Assembly (NCBI GenBank): GCA_963550135.1
Contig: CAUVBP010000004.1
Coordinates: 1-64,000 of the forward strand
DNA: 64,000 bases
Direction of reading: 5' to 3'
DNA from: Saccharimonas sp963550135
GTDB taxonomy: Bacteria > Patescibacteriota > Saccharimonadia > Saccharimonadales > Saccharimonadaceae
Shown here: positions 51,417 through 60,309 of the stretch, in pieces
Layout: each line of letters starts with the position of its first letter
Position numbering within the stretch: the first letter of the stretch is position 1
The notes under the pieces: generated by a model
The model's database searches: none
What the model saw: the letters and a program-made list of their open reading frames with translations, nothing else
Told to the model about the DNA's origin: nothing
Position numbers and translations under genes: made by a program

Positions 51417-53150
51417 TTCAATTATAGCCAGCTCTTTCAAAAGATGCTCAAGCTCGTGGAATAGTTTCTCGCCGCCTTCGTCTGACTGGCCGTTGGTTTC
51501 ATAGCTATCAGGGTTCAAGCGGCTCATGCGATCATGGATATCGTTGAGGACTCCTACGAATAGCTTGCGCATTTTACGAGCTTCTTCGTCCAGTTCTTTC
51601 TTTTTAGGATCGTCATCGGGCAGCTCGTAGTAGCCTTCTTTCTTAAGTTTAGTATCAATATATTTGTAAGCTATATGCGCGATGTCGCCAGTTCGCGATC
51701 GTTGGCGCTCATTTTTGGTTAAAAACTGAAACTCGATAGGAATATTGATTATTTCGCCAGGTTTATACGGATGTTCTTGTCTTGCGATAAACGTTACTTT
51801 TGAAACTTCCATCTTCTTGTATCCCCGTTTTTCGATGTCCGCTTCAGTTTGTTCTTTTATTTGAATTTGCGATTTGTCTATACCAGCTTCAGCTAAAGTC
51901 TGAGTTATAATCTCGACGTAATCGCTAGCGCCCTGGATGTAGATGGCGGATTTTTTACTAGGTGCTTTTTGTAATTCAATATTTGGCGTGTTGGAAAGGA
52001 TTTTTACTATTTCAGCAAAATTTTTCGCCGACGATTGCTTATCGGGCGAGATATCCATCATGGCAAATGGGTCCATAGGCATATCGCCGTTGCTGCGGTT
52101 TAATTTATCAGCAAGCGAGCCGATAGTCTTCAAGCGGTAGTTGCCAGAAATCAGACAGCCGTTCGGTAGTTGAGCTGCGAATTCGCCAACTTCAGCAGGA
52201 CATTCTCCGCTATAATCAGGACCCACTACGAGCGAGACGTCGTATTCGTCTCCGAAAATATTTTCCAGTATGCGCCTGACCCCGACCGTTTTTATATTGA
52301 ACAGCATGTCTCTTGCTTGTTTTATTGAATCGAACTTATTTAACTTTTCGAGGCGGATACGTTTTGCCAGGCCTAGCAGTTTCGAGCCTAAAGCTTCCAG
52401 TCCTAGCACTTCGCACAGCGGGGCATAGAACGATTCCGCTTCCAAGACATCTTGCAATAGAGCAGACTCTCGTCTGGACGTTGGGTGTTCCAGATTATCA
52501 ACTAGCTCGCAGGCTTTAATAATGACAGACTCAATGTTTACAGTTTTCAAGAAGTCTTTCATGTATTCCGGATCTATGCGAGCCTCCGATATAGCCCAAG
52601 CTTCTCTTGGAACGACACCTTCGTACCTATCGGAAATGACGCTGGCTATATCTTTGCGGCGATTATTCTCGTCTGGCAAGCTTGCAGCGGCCTCGTCGGC
52701 TAATGTTTTCCGATGTCTGCCAGCTGCCACCTCAGTCTTGTCGAAATCTGACAAGATATCCCGCATATAGCGTGCTTTATCATGGGGGATTCTGGGATCG
52801 GTAAAGTATTTTAATAGTGCTAGTCCGGCAGCATCGCGCGATTCTTGGCTGTATTTTCCGTCTGGGTTACGGAATCGGGATACGATATCATGCAGCATAA
52901 TTGCATCGCGCGTATCAGGCATAAGATCGCCGGCAAAAGCCTTAACTAACCCATAAACTCTATGAGCATGCTCAATCAGATCAGGACGCTCCCGGGAGGC
53001 TGCTCTTAGATAATCAATAGCCAGACTGTCAACTAGGTCGTTTGAATCATACTTCTCTGGATATTGTTGACTGGAAAAACCCTGCTTGTCAGCAGGGTTA
53101 AGCGTATTATGTTCCCCCGTATGAACACCAGGGCTCGCTTTCGTTCTCAC
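51411..53150 (-). CDS. Divergent RelA/SpoT-like protein with HD domain
   Basis: 579 residues. An HD-type domain is visible: HAHRVYGLV, MLHDIVSR and IIKACELVDNLEH, then EAESFYAPLCEVLGLEALGS, which matches the linker of Rel proteins. The C-terminal half has a synthetase-like segment, IPIEFQFLTKNERQRS then GDIAHIAYKY, comparable to EIQIRT...AAHWRYK, but typical synthetase G-loop residues are not clear. It may hydrolyse (p)ppGpp and have a weak or lost synthetase. No TGS or ACT domain. GTG start fixed by a consensus leaderless promoter. Confidence 0.75.
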   Translation of the reverse strand: MRTKASPGVHTGEHNTLNPADKQGFSSQQYPEKYDSNDLVDSLAIDYLRAASRERPDLIEHAHRVYGLVKAFAGDLMPDTRDAIMLHDIVSRFRNPDGKYSQESRDAAGLALLKYFTDPRIPHDKARYMRDILSDFDKTEVAAGRHRKTLADEAAASLPDENNRRKDIASVISDRYEGVVPREAWAISEARIDPEYMKDFLKTVNIESVIIKACELVDNLEHPTSRRESALLQDVLEAESFYAPLCEVLGLEALGSKLLGLAKRIRLEKLNKFDSIKQARDMLFNIKTVGVRRILENIFGDEYDVSLVVGPDYSGECPAEVGEFAAQLPNGCLISGNYRLKTIGSLADKLNRSNGDMPMDPFAMMDISPDKQSSAKNFAEIVKILSNTPNIELQKAPSKKSAIYIQGASDYVEIITQTLAEAGIDKSQIQIKEQTEADIEKRGYKKMEVSKVTFIARQEHPYKPGEIINIPIEFQFLTKNERQRSRTGDIAHIAYKYIDTKLKKEGYYELPDDDPKKKELDEEARKMRKLFVGVLNDIHDRMSRLNPDSYETNGQSDEGGEKLFHELEHLLKELAIIEL

Positions 53151-53158
53151 GAATCTCT

Positions 53159-53187
53159 ATTGTACCAGAAATGCTTAAATATGTCAA
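53159..53187 (-). promoter_or_regulatory. Consensus promoter of the RelA/SpoT-like gene
   Basis: TTGACA (53187-53182), 17-base spacer, TACAAT (53164-53159), 8 bases to GTG 53150. Leaderless pattern with a GTG start. Confidence 0.7.
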
Positions 53188-53197
53188 GCATTTACTA

Positions 53198-53226
53198 TTG
53201 TGTAATGCAGCAAAATTTGCTATAAT
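53198..53226 (+). promoter_or_regulatory. Promoter of rplJ-rplL
   Basis: TTGTGT (53198-53203), 17-base spacer, extended -10 TGCTATAAT ending 53226. Start expected near 53233, followed by the L10 leader. Confidence 0.7.
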
Positions 53227-53232
53227 AGGTAT

Positions 53233-53312
53233 TAGACATTGCCAGAGACAGCGGCCGCAGGAGTAATTCTGCTTAATATGCCGCCGAGGGAATCAACTTT
53301 TCCTGCATTATA
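53233..53312 (+). ncRNA. Ribosomal protein L10 leader
   Basis: Sequence around CCAGAGACAGCGGCCGCAGG followed by TAATATGCCGCCGAGGG has the conserved layout of the L10 leader: a kink-turn stem-loop plus the CCGCCGAGG strand. L10(L12)4 binds it to repress its own operon. Confidence 0.85.
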
Positions 53313-53314
53313 GT

Positions 53315-53339
53315 CTTTGGCGAGCGCCAAAGTTTTTTT
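53315..53339 (+). terminator. Attenuator terminator of the L10 leader
   Basis: Stem CTTTGGC/GCCAAAG with loop GAGC followed by seven T residues, between the leader and rplJ. The downstream GCTCGCC (53343-53349) can pair with GGCGAGC of the stem, offering an alternative fold. Confidence 0.85.
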
Positions 53340-53410
53340 GTTGCTCGCCGAATGTCGCCCCTTAACAATACGATCGCATAAATATCAAATAAACCAAAGG
53401 AGTATTATCA

Positions 53411-53935
53411 ATGGCAATTTCCAAAGATAAGAAACAAGCTTTGGTTGCAGAGATGAGCGAGTTGTTTGCCAGTGCAAAAGCTATCGCCGTGGCTAAATAC
53501 CAGGGCACTAGCGTAGCTGAATTGCAAGAGCTGCGCAAAGCTGCTCGCGAAAATGGCGTAGTCGTCAAAGTTGTCAAGAACCGCTTGGTGCGCGTAGCTT
53601 TTGCTGCTAGCGAGACGTTCAAAGAGACTGATACTTCTGCGCTACAAGGCCAGCTAATTTATGCTGTTTCTAGCGACGACGAGGTGATGGCCGCTAAAGT
53701 CCTTAACGACTTTGCGAAGACTCATCCTAGCGTCGAGCTAGTCGCTGGATTCAGTGGTGAGGGCTTGGCTCAGAGTGCTGCCGATGTGGTAGCTCTGGCT
53801 GGCTTGCCGAGCAAGAATCAGCTCATCGCCGAGGCTGTGGCACAACTGCTCAGTCCGGTGCACGACGTTACCAACGCGCTTTCTGGCAATCTACATGCAT
53901 TGCTGGACGGCGTGGCAGACAAAGCAACCGCTTAA
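53411..53935 (+). CDS. rplJ: 50S ribosomal protein L10
   Basis: 174 residues. Base of the L7/L12 stalk. N-terminal rRNA-binding domain (AISKDKKQALVAEMSELFAS, VAELQELRKAARENGV, KVVKNRLV) and a C-terminal helix that binds L7/L12 dimers. Expressed with rplL behind the L10 leader and attenuator. Confidence 0.96.
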   Translation: MAISKDKKQALVAEMSELFASAKAIAVAKYQGTSVAELQELRKAARENGVVVKVVKNRLVRVAFAASETFKETDTSALQGQLIYAVSSDDEVMAAKVLNDFAKTHPSVELVAGFSGEGLAQSAADVVALAGLPSKNQLIAEAVAQLLSPVHDVTNALSGNLHALLDGVADKATA

Positions 53936-53979
53936 GCAACCAATCTAATTAAAAAGTTTTAACTACAAGGAGAATCACT

Positions 53980-54357
53980 ATGGCAGACCTAAAGAAACTT
54001 GCCGAAGAGCTGACTAAATTGACAGTTCTCGAAGTAAATGAATTAAAGAATATCCTCAAAGAAGAATACGGCATCGAGCCAGCTGCTGCCGCAGTTGCCG
54101 TTGCTGGTCCAGCTGCCGACGCTGGTGCGGCCGCCGCTGATGAAAAGACTGAATTTACCGTCACTTTGAAAGACGCTGGCAGCCAAAAAGTCGCCGTCAT
54201 CAAAGCCGTTAAGGAACTAACCGGCCTTGGCCTCGGCGAGGCGAAAGCTTTGGTTGATAACGCGCCAAGCCCAATCAAAGAAAAAGTCAGCAAAGACGAG
54301 GCCGAAGCTGCCAAGAAAGCTTTGGAAGAGGCTGGCGCTACCGTCGAAGTCGCTTAA
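53980..54357 (+). CDS. rplL: 50S ribosomal protein L7/L12
   Basis: 125 residues. N-terminal dimerisation helices, Ala-rich hinge (about 38-55), and the C-terminal factor-binding domain (EKTEFTVTLKDAG, VIKAVKELTGLGLGEAKALV). Recruits translational GTPases. SD AAGGAG before ATG; strong terminator downstream. Confidence 0.97.
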   Translation: MADLKKLAEELTKLTVLEVNELKNILKEEYGIEPAAAAVAVAGPAADAGAAAADEKTEFTVTLKDAGSQKVAVIKAVKELTGLGLGEAKALVDNAPSPIKEKVSKDEAEAAKKALEEAGATVEVA

Positions 54358-54400
54358 TCTCGAATATATTTCCAGATTCGCACGATCGTATTGTTTTAGA

Positions 54401-54430
54401 AAACGCCTCCAAAATTTGGGGGCGTTTTTG
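54401..54430 (+). terminator. rplJL terminator
   Basis: AACGCCTCC / GGGGGCGTT stem (one T-G pair) around AAAATTT, followed by TTTTT. The rest of 54358-54580 holds only the next promoter. Confidence 0.85.
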
Positions 54431-54509
54431 TATGCCTGAAGCGGTCGACGATTTTTACAACGACTTTGCGTTCATATCTGTTAAACTTGTGGAAAGATAG
54501 CCTAAAGGG

Positions 54510-54537
54510 TTGACGTTATATCCTGATGCGTTATAAT
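54510..54537 (+). promoter_or_regulatory. Promoter of the 171-residue protein gene
   Basis: TTGACG (54510-54515), 16-base spacer, TATAAT (54532-54537); leader about 37 bases with AAAGGA. Confidence 0.6.
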
Positions 54538-54580
54538 TGGAATGATATTATAAAAACATACAAAGGATTGCGAGACTAGT

Positions 54581-55096
54581 ATGTCAGAATTACCAGAGAA
54601 ACAAGTCAAGCGGCTCAAGATGCTTATTCAAGACGCCGAGACTAATTTGGCTGCCGCCAAAGAGTTACTAATTAGCATAATGGGCGAAGATGGGCAAGTC
54701 GTTATGCCAACTAACAGCCGCGAGGATGTTTCGGGCAAAGTTATCGAGGGCGTTTTCGACGGCCAGACGATGGTCGGCCCGGATGGCAAAAATTACCCGG
54801 TACCGGCTAATTACGCTAGCAAGTCTAAGCTAGTTGAGGGCGATATCCTCAAACTAACTATCGCTGATGATGGTGGTTTCATTTACAAGCAAATTGGCCC
54901 GGTTGCCCGCAAGCAAGTTATCGGTACGCTTACGCAGCATGACGGCGCCTACTATGTTGAAGCGCAAGGTAAAGAGTATCGGATTTTGCTGGCGAGCGTG
55001 ACCTATTTCCGTATCAATGTTGGCGATCAGGTTACTATTATTGTGCCAGAAGACAATCCTGATGCCACCTGGGCGGCAGTTGAAGCAGCTCTATAA
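54581..55096 (+). CDS. Hypothetical protein with coiled-coil and OB-like region
   Basis: 171 residues. Residues 1-35 form a charged helix (KQVKRLKMLIQDAETNLAAA). The rest is beta-rich with VEGDILKLTI, QVIGTLTQHDG and VGDQVTIIVPED, compatible with one or two OB/SH3-like barrels. No known family recognised; its place after rplJL and next to a DUF2797 gene may point to translation or RNA work, which is speculative. Confidence 0.6.
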   Translation: MSELPEKQVKRLKMLIQDAETNLAAAKELLISIMGEDGQVVMPTNSREDVSGKVIEGVFDGQTMVGPDGKNYPVPANYASKSKLVEGDILKLTIADDGGFIYKQIGPVARKQVIGTLTQHDGAYYVEAQGKEYRILLASVTYFRINVGDQVTIIVPEDNPDATWAAVEAAL

Positions 55097-55133
55097 TCTA
55101 TATAAGTTTGGATCATCACAAATAGGGGTATTA

Positions 55134-56021
55134 ATGCATGATTTAGGCGAGGGAACTTTTCTTTTCACGCGGGTTAGCTATGATCCTAATAGTAACTTGC
55201 CGTATTTGCGCGTCATGGATGATGGCGGTAAGTTCTGGCGTATGCAGCCGCAAGGCGAATTTACTCTATCATTTGATACTAGCACCAAAAAATGTATTGG
55301 TTGGTACGATTTGGCAGCTAAACAATGTCATCGCTGTCCTGGCGACCGCCAGCTTGATGATAAATACGAGCAATGTCCAGAGTGCCAGCAAAAGACTGGC
55401 TTCAATCCAGCGTTCTACAATACTACCAATATCAGCCAGCAGCAGGCTGAGCTGAATCAGCAGCCGCATATCTTATACTTAGCTTATTTTTCGCCAGAGG
55501 TGATAAAGGTTGGCATTTCTTATGCTGAACGCAAACTAGCGCGATTGTTAGAGCAAGGTGCCCGCAATGCTGCTATCCTTGAGGTGTTTCCTAGCGCTAA
55601 TATCGCTCGCCAATACGAAGCGAAGATCGCCCGGCTGCCAGGTCTTTGCGAGAGTGTGCAGCTGCGCAAGAAAGCAACAATTCTAGCAAATGAACATTAT
55701 GATCCGACGCTAGCCGAGCAGAAATTACACCAAACAATCCAGCGGATCGCAGAGCAGTTAGGCGTTAAATTTGATAACAGCGAGTTCTTGAATTTATCGC
55801 CATACATGCTAACTATCGAACCAAAAAGCGATGATCTAACGGAAATAATCGAGCCAAAAATCGCTGGACGCTTCGCAGGGCTAATTGGCGGCATGCTAAT
55901 TATGCAGCAAAATAGCCGCTTTATTTTCTTACCAATCAAAAAATATATCGGATACGATATGACCATTAGCCGTACTGTTGAGCAGCTAGATTTAGCGCCA
56001 GTTCAAGCTTCGCTATTTTAA
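55134..56021 (+). CDS. DUF2797 protein
   Basis: 295 residues. A zinc-ribbon-like set is visible: CIGWYD, CHRCPGD, CPECQQKTGFNPAFYN; then LAYFSPEVIKVGISYAERKLARL, which resembles a GIY-YIG-like strand (VGIS...R) and GARNAAIL. DUF2797 proteins are uncharacterised. Start ATG 55134 has GGGG 6 bases upstream; the longer frame from 55017 would overlap the preceding gene. TATAAT at 55092 overlaps the preceding stop. Confidence 0.8.
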   Translation: MHDLGEGTFLFTRVSYDPNSNLPYLRVMDDGGKFWRMQPQGEFTLSFDTSTKKCIGWYDLAAKQCHRCPGDRQLDDKYEQCPECQQKTGFNPAFYNTTNISQQQAELNQQPHILYLAYFSPEVIKVGISYAERKLARLLEQGARNAAILEVFPSANIARQYEAKIARLPGLCESVQLRKKATILANEHYDPTLAEQKLHQTIQRIAEQLGVKFDNSEFLNLSPYMLTIEPKSDDLTEIIEPKIAGRFAGLIGGMLIMQQNSRFIFLPIKKYIGYDMTISRTVEQLDLAPVQASLF

Positions 56022-56036
56022 TCGCTGATTCTGCGC

Positions 56037-56042
56037 TATAAT
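56037..56042 (+). promoter_or_regulatory. -10 box of dnaX-dnaB
   Basis: TATAAT, 7 bases before ATG 56050. Leaderless pattern. Confidence 0.6.
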
Positions 56043-56049
56043 ATAACAA

Positions 56050-57435
56050 ATGGGTAAGGCTTTATATCGGAAATATCGCAGCCGGTCGCTGAGCGAGATT
56101 GTCGGTCAGCCGCATATTACGGCGATTTTAGAACGGGCAATTGCTAACGGAACGACGGCGCATGCTTATTTATTGACAGGGCCGCGCGGCGTTGGTAAAA
56201 CGTCGATTGCGCGGATTCTGGCGCACGAAATCAATCGCTTGCCGTATCGCGATGAATCAACTCATCTCGACATTATCGAGATTGATGCAGCCAGCAATAA
56301 TTCAGTTGAAGATATCCGTGATTTGCGCGAGAAGGTTCAGATTGCGCCCGTTAGCGCCCCCAAAAAAATCTATATTATTGACGAGGTTCACATGCTGAGC
56401 AAATCAGCGTTCAATGCACTGCTCAAAACGCTTGAAGAACCGCCCGAGCACGCTGTGTTTATCCTAGCAACCACTGATGCCGATAAATTGCCAGCTACGA
56501 TTCTTAGTCGTGTTCAGCGCTTTAATTTCCGGACAATTAGCCAAGACGAAGTTGCCGCACATTTGCGTACCATTGCTGATGCCGAGCAGATTTCTATTGA
56601 CGACGACGCCCTGCAGCTAATTGCCCGCTATGGGCAGGGAAGTTTCCGCGATAGTATTAGCCTGCTAGATCAAATGCAAAATTTAAGCAGCGAGAAAATT
56701 ACTGCCGCTATGGTCGAAGATTCGCTAGGCTTAGCAAGCACGGCTAAAATTCGACAGCTGCTAGAGGCTTATTGCGCGGGCGATTTACAAACTATCGCCG
56801 ATACCTTGCGCGCACTTGAGCATAGAGGCGTACCAGCCAATGCTATCAGCGAGCAATTACTGTACGAAATCCGCAGCGATATCATCAATAAGTCTAATTG
56901 CTTGCCGCTGGCCGACAAATTATTATCAAATCAGAAAACCGCTTGGCCGTATGTCAAATTGCTGATAGCGCTTGGTTCTAATACAAATGTTTCTAATTCT
57001 GATATTCCTGCGGTGTCAACGCCAGCGCAGCCAGAATTAGCGCAACCAATGGTCGTGAACGAACCAGCGCCTGTTTACGCGCCGCAGCCAGCTAGCGATA
57101 CTCCGCAAAAAAAGAAGAAAAATGCCCAGCCAAATCAAACAGCTAATTTTGATTGGTCAAAATTTCTCGAGGCTGTTCACGCAAAATCCACTGGCGCCTA
57201 TAGTTATCTCGCGAAAAGCGGCTACGAATTAGACGATCAGCAGTTAACGGTTTTTGCTGGTAAGAAATTTGCTAAAAATCAAATCGAAAAGTCGCTGCCA
57301 GTACTTGCTGGCGCTCTACAGGCGCAAAATCTTGACCGTGAAATTATCATCAGCGCTAAGCCAAAACCGCCAAAAGATAGCCAAACCGCCGCTATTCTTG
57401 ATATTATGGGCGGAGGAGAAGAGGTGAATCTGTAA
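56050..57435 (+). CDS. dnaX: DNA polymerase III clamp-loader subunit (DnaX)
   Basis: 461 residues. AAA+ ATPase with Walker A GPRGVGKTS, Walker B IIDEVHMLS, SRC-like LSRVQRF and sensor 2. The four-cysteine zinc module that normally lies between Walker A and the IDAAS motif is missing: ILAHEINRLPYRDESTHL carries no Cys. C-terminal 100 residues form a tau-like domain after a Pro/Gln linker with KKKKN. No obvious slippery frameshift was seen apart from AAAAAAG near 57108. Overlaps dnaB by one base (TAATG). Confidence 0.93.
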   Translation: MGKALYRKYRSRSLSEIVGQPHITAILERAIANGTTAHAYLLTGPRGVGKTSIARILAHEINRLPYRDESTHLDIIEIDAASNNSVEDIRDLREKVQIAPVSAPKKIYIIDEVHMLSKSAFNALLKTLEEPPEHAVFILATTDADKLPATILSRVQRFNFRTISQDEVAAHLRTIADAEQISIDDDALQLIARYGQGSFRDSISLLDQMQNLSSEKITAAMVEDSLGLASTAKIRQLLEAYCAGDLQTIADTLRALEHRGVPANAISEQLLYEIRSDIINKSNCLPLADKLLSNQKTAWPYVKLLIALGSNTNVSNSDIPAVSTPAQPELAQPMVVNEPAPVYAPQPASDTPQKKKKNAQPNQTANFDWSKFLEAVHAKSTGAYSYLAKSGYELDDQQLTVFAGKKFAKNQIEKSLPVLAGALQAQNLDREIIISAKPKPPKDSQTAAILDIMGGGEEVNL

Positions 57436-58784
57436 TGGCTAAGCAAAAAGAAGTCGCTGCCAAAATACCGCCGCAGAGTATTGACGCCGAGATGAGCTTG
57501 CTCGGAGCAATTTTGATTGACGACGACGTACTAGCGGATGTCAGCGAGACGGTAAAACCGCAGGATTTTTACGACAAACGGCACCAGCTGATTTTTAAAA
57601 GTATGATGCGCTTATATGAGCAGCACAAGCCGGTCGATCTATTGACTCTAACCGAGGAGCTCAAGAAAACGGATAATTTCGAGACAGTTGGCGGCTCGAC
57701 GTACTTAACCGAACTAACCAACTATGTACCTACGGCCGCTCACGCTGCTAGCTATGCTGAAATCGTTGCTCAGAAAGCTGTTCGCCGGCGTCTGATCAAA
57801 GCTAGCGGCGAAATCAGCGAGTTAGGATTCGACGAAGAAATTCCAACCCAGGAAATCCTCGAGAAGGCAGAAGCCGAGCTATTCAACGTCTCTGACCAAA
57901 CGATTAAACAAGATCTGGTCAGTATCGAAACTATCCTCGACGAGAGTTTCTCGCGCATCGAGGAGTTGCACCGCAATAAAGGCCAGCTACGCGGTATCCG
58001 CACCGGCTACCAAGATCTCGATAATATGACCGCCGGCTTGCAGCGCAGCGACCTATTCATCCTGGCGGCTCGGCCATCTATGGGTAAGACGACGTTTGTA
58101 ACTAACCTAGCATACAATGTGGCGACTATTGCTAAGCTGCCAGTGTTGTTCTTTAGCCTCGAGATGAGTAAGCAGCAGCTAATAGACCGCATGCTGGCCG
58201 ATGCCGCTGGCGTTGACAGCTGGAATATTCGTACTGGCAATCTCAGTGACGACGACTTTGCAAAGATTAGTGAAGCTATGGGCGAAATGGCTGAAGCGCC
58301 GATTTATATCGATGACACGCCAGCACTTAGTGTTCTCGGTATGCGCACCAAAGCCCGCCGAATTGCGCATAATCAAACGCTCGGGTTAATTGTCGTTGAC
58401 TATCTACAGTTGATGCAGGCGAACGGTAATTACAACGGCAATCGCGTTCAAGAAGTTAGCGAAATTAGCCGCGGCTTGAAGGTTATCGCTCGCGAGTTGA
58501 ATGTACCAGTGATAGCGCTTAGCCAGCTTAGCCGGTCGGTTGAGAATCGTACGCCGCCAATCCCGCAGCTAGCTGACCTGCGCGAGTCGGGAAGTATCGA
58601 ACAAGATGCTGATATTGTTACCTTTATTTATCGCCCTGGCTATTACGAACCAGACAACCCAGATGTCGCCAATATCACCGACTTAATCATTGCTAAGCAC
58701 CGCAATGGTCCAGTCGGCAAAGTTCAGTTATACTTCCATCCAGAGCGCCTGCGGTTCATGTCGCTCGATAAGCGCCACGAATAA
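57435..58784 (+). CDS. dnaB: Replicative DNA helicase DnaB
   Basis: 449 residues. N-terminal DnaB domain (PPQSIDAEMSLLGAILID), then RecA-like domain with Walker A ARPSMGKTT, Walker B IVVDYLQLM, and ELNVPVIALSQLSRSVE with DLRESGSIEQDAD. Hexameric 5'-3' helicase at the fork. No intein. Translationally coupled to dnaX, an arrangement that ties clamp loader and helicase. Confidence 0.97.
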   Translation: MAKQKEVAAKIPPQSIDAEMSLLGAILIDDDVLADVSETVKPQDFYDKRHQLIFKSMMRLYEQHKPVDLLTLTEELKKTDNFETVGGSTYLTELTNYVPTAAHAASYAEIVAQKAVRRRLIKASGEISELGFDEEIPTQEILEKAEAELFNVSDQTIKQDLVSIETILDESFSRIEELHRNKGQLRGIRTGYQDLDNMTAGLQRSDLFILAARPSMGKTTFVTNLAYNVATIAKLPVLFFSLEMSKQQLIDRMLADAAGVDSWNIRTGNLSDDDFAKISEAMGEMAEAPIYIDDTPALSVLGMRTKARRIAHNQTLGLIVVDYLQLMQANGNYNGNRVQEVSEISRGLKVIARELNVPVIALSQLSRSVENRTPPIPQLADLRESGSIEQDADIVTFIYRPGYYEPDNPDVANITDLIIAKHRNGPVGKVQLYFHPERLRFMSLDKRHE

Positions 58785-58796
58785 TCTCTCGCGTGA

Positions 58797-58802
58797 TATA
58801 AT
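58797..58802 (+). promoter_or_regulatory. -10 box of the GT39-like gene
   Basis: TATAAT, 10 bases before ATG 58813. Confidence 0.4.
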
Positions 58803-58812
58803 CATAATTAGT

Positions 58813-60264
58813 ATGCGTAAACCTGCGGACTATACTTTATATAAATATCGCTATATTTTGAGTTATTTTTGCATCGCCGTACTTTTGGTGGCAGTGCTAT
58901 GGATCGGCGTATTGTATACTCCTGGCGGTTTGCGCGAGCAAGAAATCAAATCTGTCAGCCAAGCTAGTATGCTATCGCGCCAAACTCTTGAGCCGTCGAT
59001 GGTGGTAAATCTGCCGTATTATCTGCTGCAGCGGCTGTCAATTTTTGTGTTTGGTGTCAGCGAATTTTCGATTAAACTGCCGTCAATTGCGCTCGGCACC
59101 TTGACGATGCTAGGTATTTTCATGTTGATTCGCGCTTGGTTCAAGCCTAACGTTGCTGTCATTTCGACGATCGTATTGGCAACTTCGACACATTTTCTAT
59201 TCCAAGCGCAAGACGGTACGCCCGGTATTACCTTTAGCGCTGTTGCAGTATGGCTGATGGTTGCGGGCATGTATGTAACGCGCGGTAAACATTTTCATAC
59301 ATTCTGGAAAGTGCTTGGTGGCGTATTGATGAGCGTCGCGCTCTATCTGCCGATGGGCGTATACCTGGACTTAATTATAATTATCGTAGCCTTAGTTCAT
59401 CCGCATATTCGAGCGATTATCAGGCGGCTGCCCAAGAAAAAACTACTCATTGCACTGCTGGTCGGCTTGGCGGCGATGGCGCCGCTAGTTTATGCCTTAA
59501 TATTAGAGCCAAAAGGTATTGGCAAGTTGCTGCTCGGTTTGCCGTCAGACTTCGTGCATCTCAAAACTAATGCGCTGCTTTCGAGCCTTAGCTTGTTTGG
59601 TTTTGCCGCTACCGATAGCGCTGCTGACGGTCTGCTGAGGCCGGCTTATGCTATGCCGTTGACGGCTATTGCTTTACTAGGTTTTTGCCGCCTGGCAGCC
59701 ACGCATTATACAGCGCGTAGCTATGTTACTATCTTGATGAGTTTGGTTATGGTGCCGCTCGCCTTGCTTAATTATAATAATCAGTATGTAATATTTGTTC
59801 TGATGGTAATTGCAGTTGCTACTGGCTTTGATTTCTTGATTCGCTACTGGTATCGGCTATTTCCTTGCAATCCGTATGCTCGCGTTGCGGGTTTGCTGCC
59901 ATTGAGTGTGTTAGTTAGCGGATTGATTTATATTAGCGTTAATCAATATTTTAACGGGTATACGTACAATCCGGCCGTTGTTCGCGCCTACAATAGTGAT
60001 CTATCGTTAGTTAATGCCCAATTGCGGCGTCAAAAAAATATGATACTCTTGGCTGATGCGGATGAAGCGCCTATTTATAATCTAGCCGCTCACTATAATA
60101 AATCTTTAACGGTTGCTACCGAGCTTAATTCCGAAGTAACCCAAACGGTGGCGACACGCGCCGCGCGCCGCAAGATTCCGAAAAACTGGCAGCTAGAGAG
60201 TATTATAACTAACACCCGTGCCCAAAATGGCGACCGGCTCTATGTCTACAAAAAATTGCCGTAA
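58813..60264 (+). CDS. Polytopic membrane protein, GT39/ArnT-like
   Basis: 483 residues with about ten to eleven membrane helices. The first loop after helix 1 (LREQEIKSVSQASML then PYYLLQRLSIFVFGVSEFS) follows the pattern of GT-C glycosyltransferases: an acidic motif then the PxYLLxxxxF stretch and SIKLPSIALG. A C-terminal soluble part has an alpha/beta look. Would transfer sugar from a lipid-linked donor to protein or lipid. The start at 58813 is used since earlier starts lie within dnaB. Confidence 0.7.
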   Translation: MRKPADYTLYKYRYILSYFCIAVLLVAVLWIGVLYTPGGLREQEIKSVSQASMLSRQTLEPSMVVNLPYYLLQRLSIFVFGVSEFSIKLPSIALGTLTMLGIFMLIRAWFKPNVAVISTIVLATSTHFLFQAQDGTPGITFSAVAVWLMVAGMYVTRGKHFHTFWKVLGGVLMSVALYLPMGVYLDLIIIIVALVHPHIRAIIRRLPKKKLLIALLVGLAAMAPLVYALILEPKGIGKLLLGLPSDFVHLKTNALLSSLSLFGFAATDSAADGLLRPAYAMPLTAIALLGFCRLAATHYTARSYVTILMSLVMVPLALLNYNNQYVIFVLMVIAVATGFDFLIRYWYRLFPCNPYARVAGLLPLSVLVSGLIYISVNQYFNGYTYNPAVVRAYNSDLSLVNAQLRRQKNMILLADADEAPIYNLAAHYNKSLTVATELNSEVTQTVATRAARRKIPKNWQLESIITNTRAQNGDRLYVYKKLP

Positions 60265-60269
60265 TAAGT

Positions 60270-60275
60270 TATAAT
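60270..60275 (+). promoter_or_regulatory. -10 box of ybaB-recR
   Basis: TATAAT; leader of about 28 bases with SD AAGGGGAG before ATG 60310, so this unit is leadered. Confidence 0.5.
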
Positions 60276-60309
60276 TGGTAGAGTTAATTTCTGAAGAAGG
60301 GGAGTCAAA

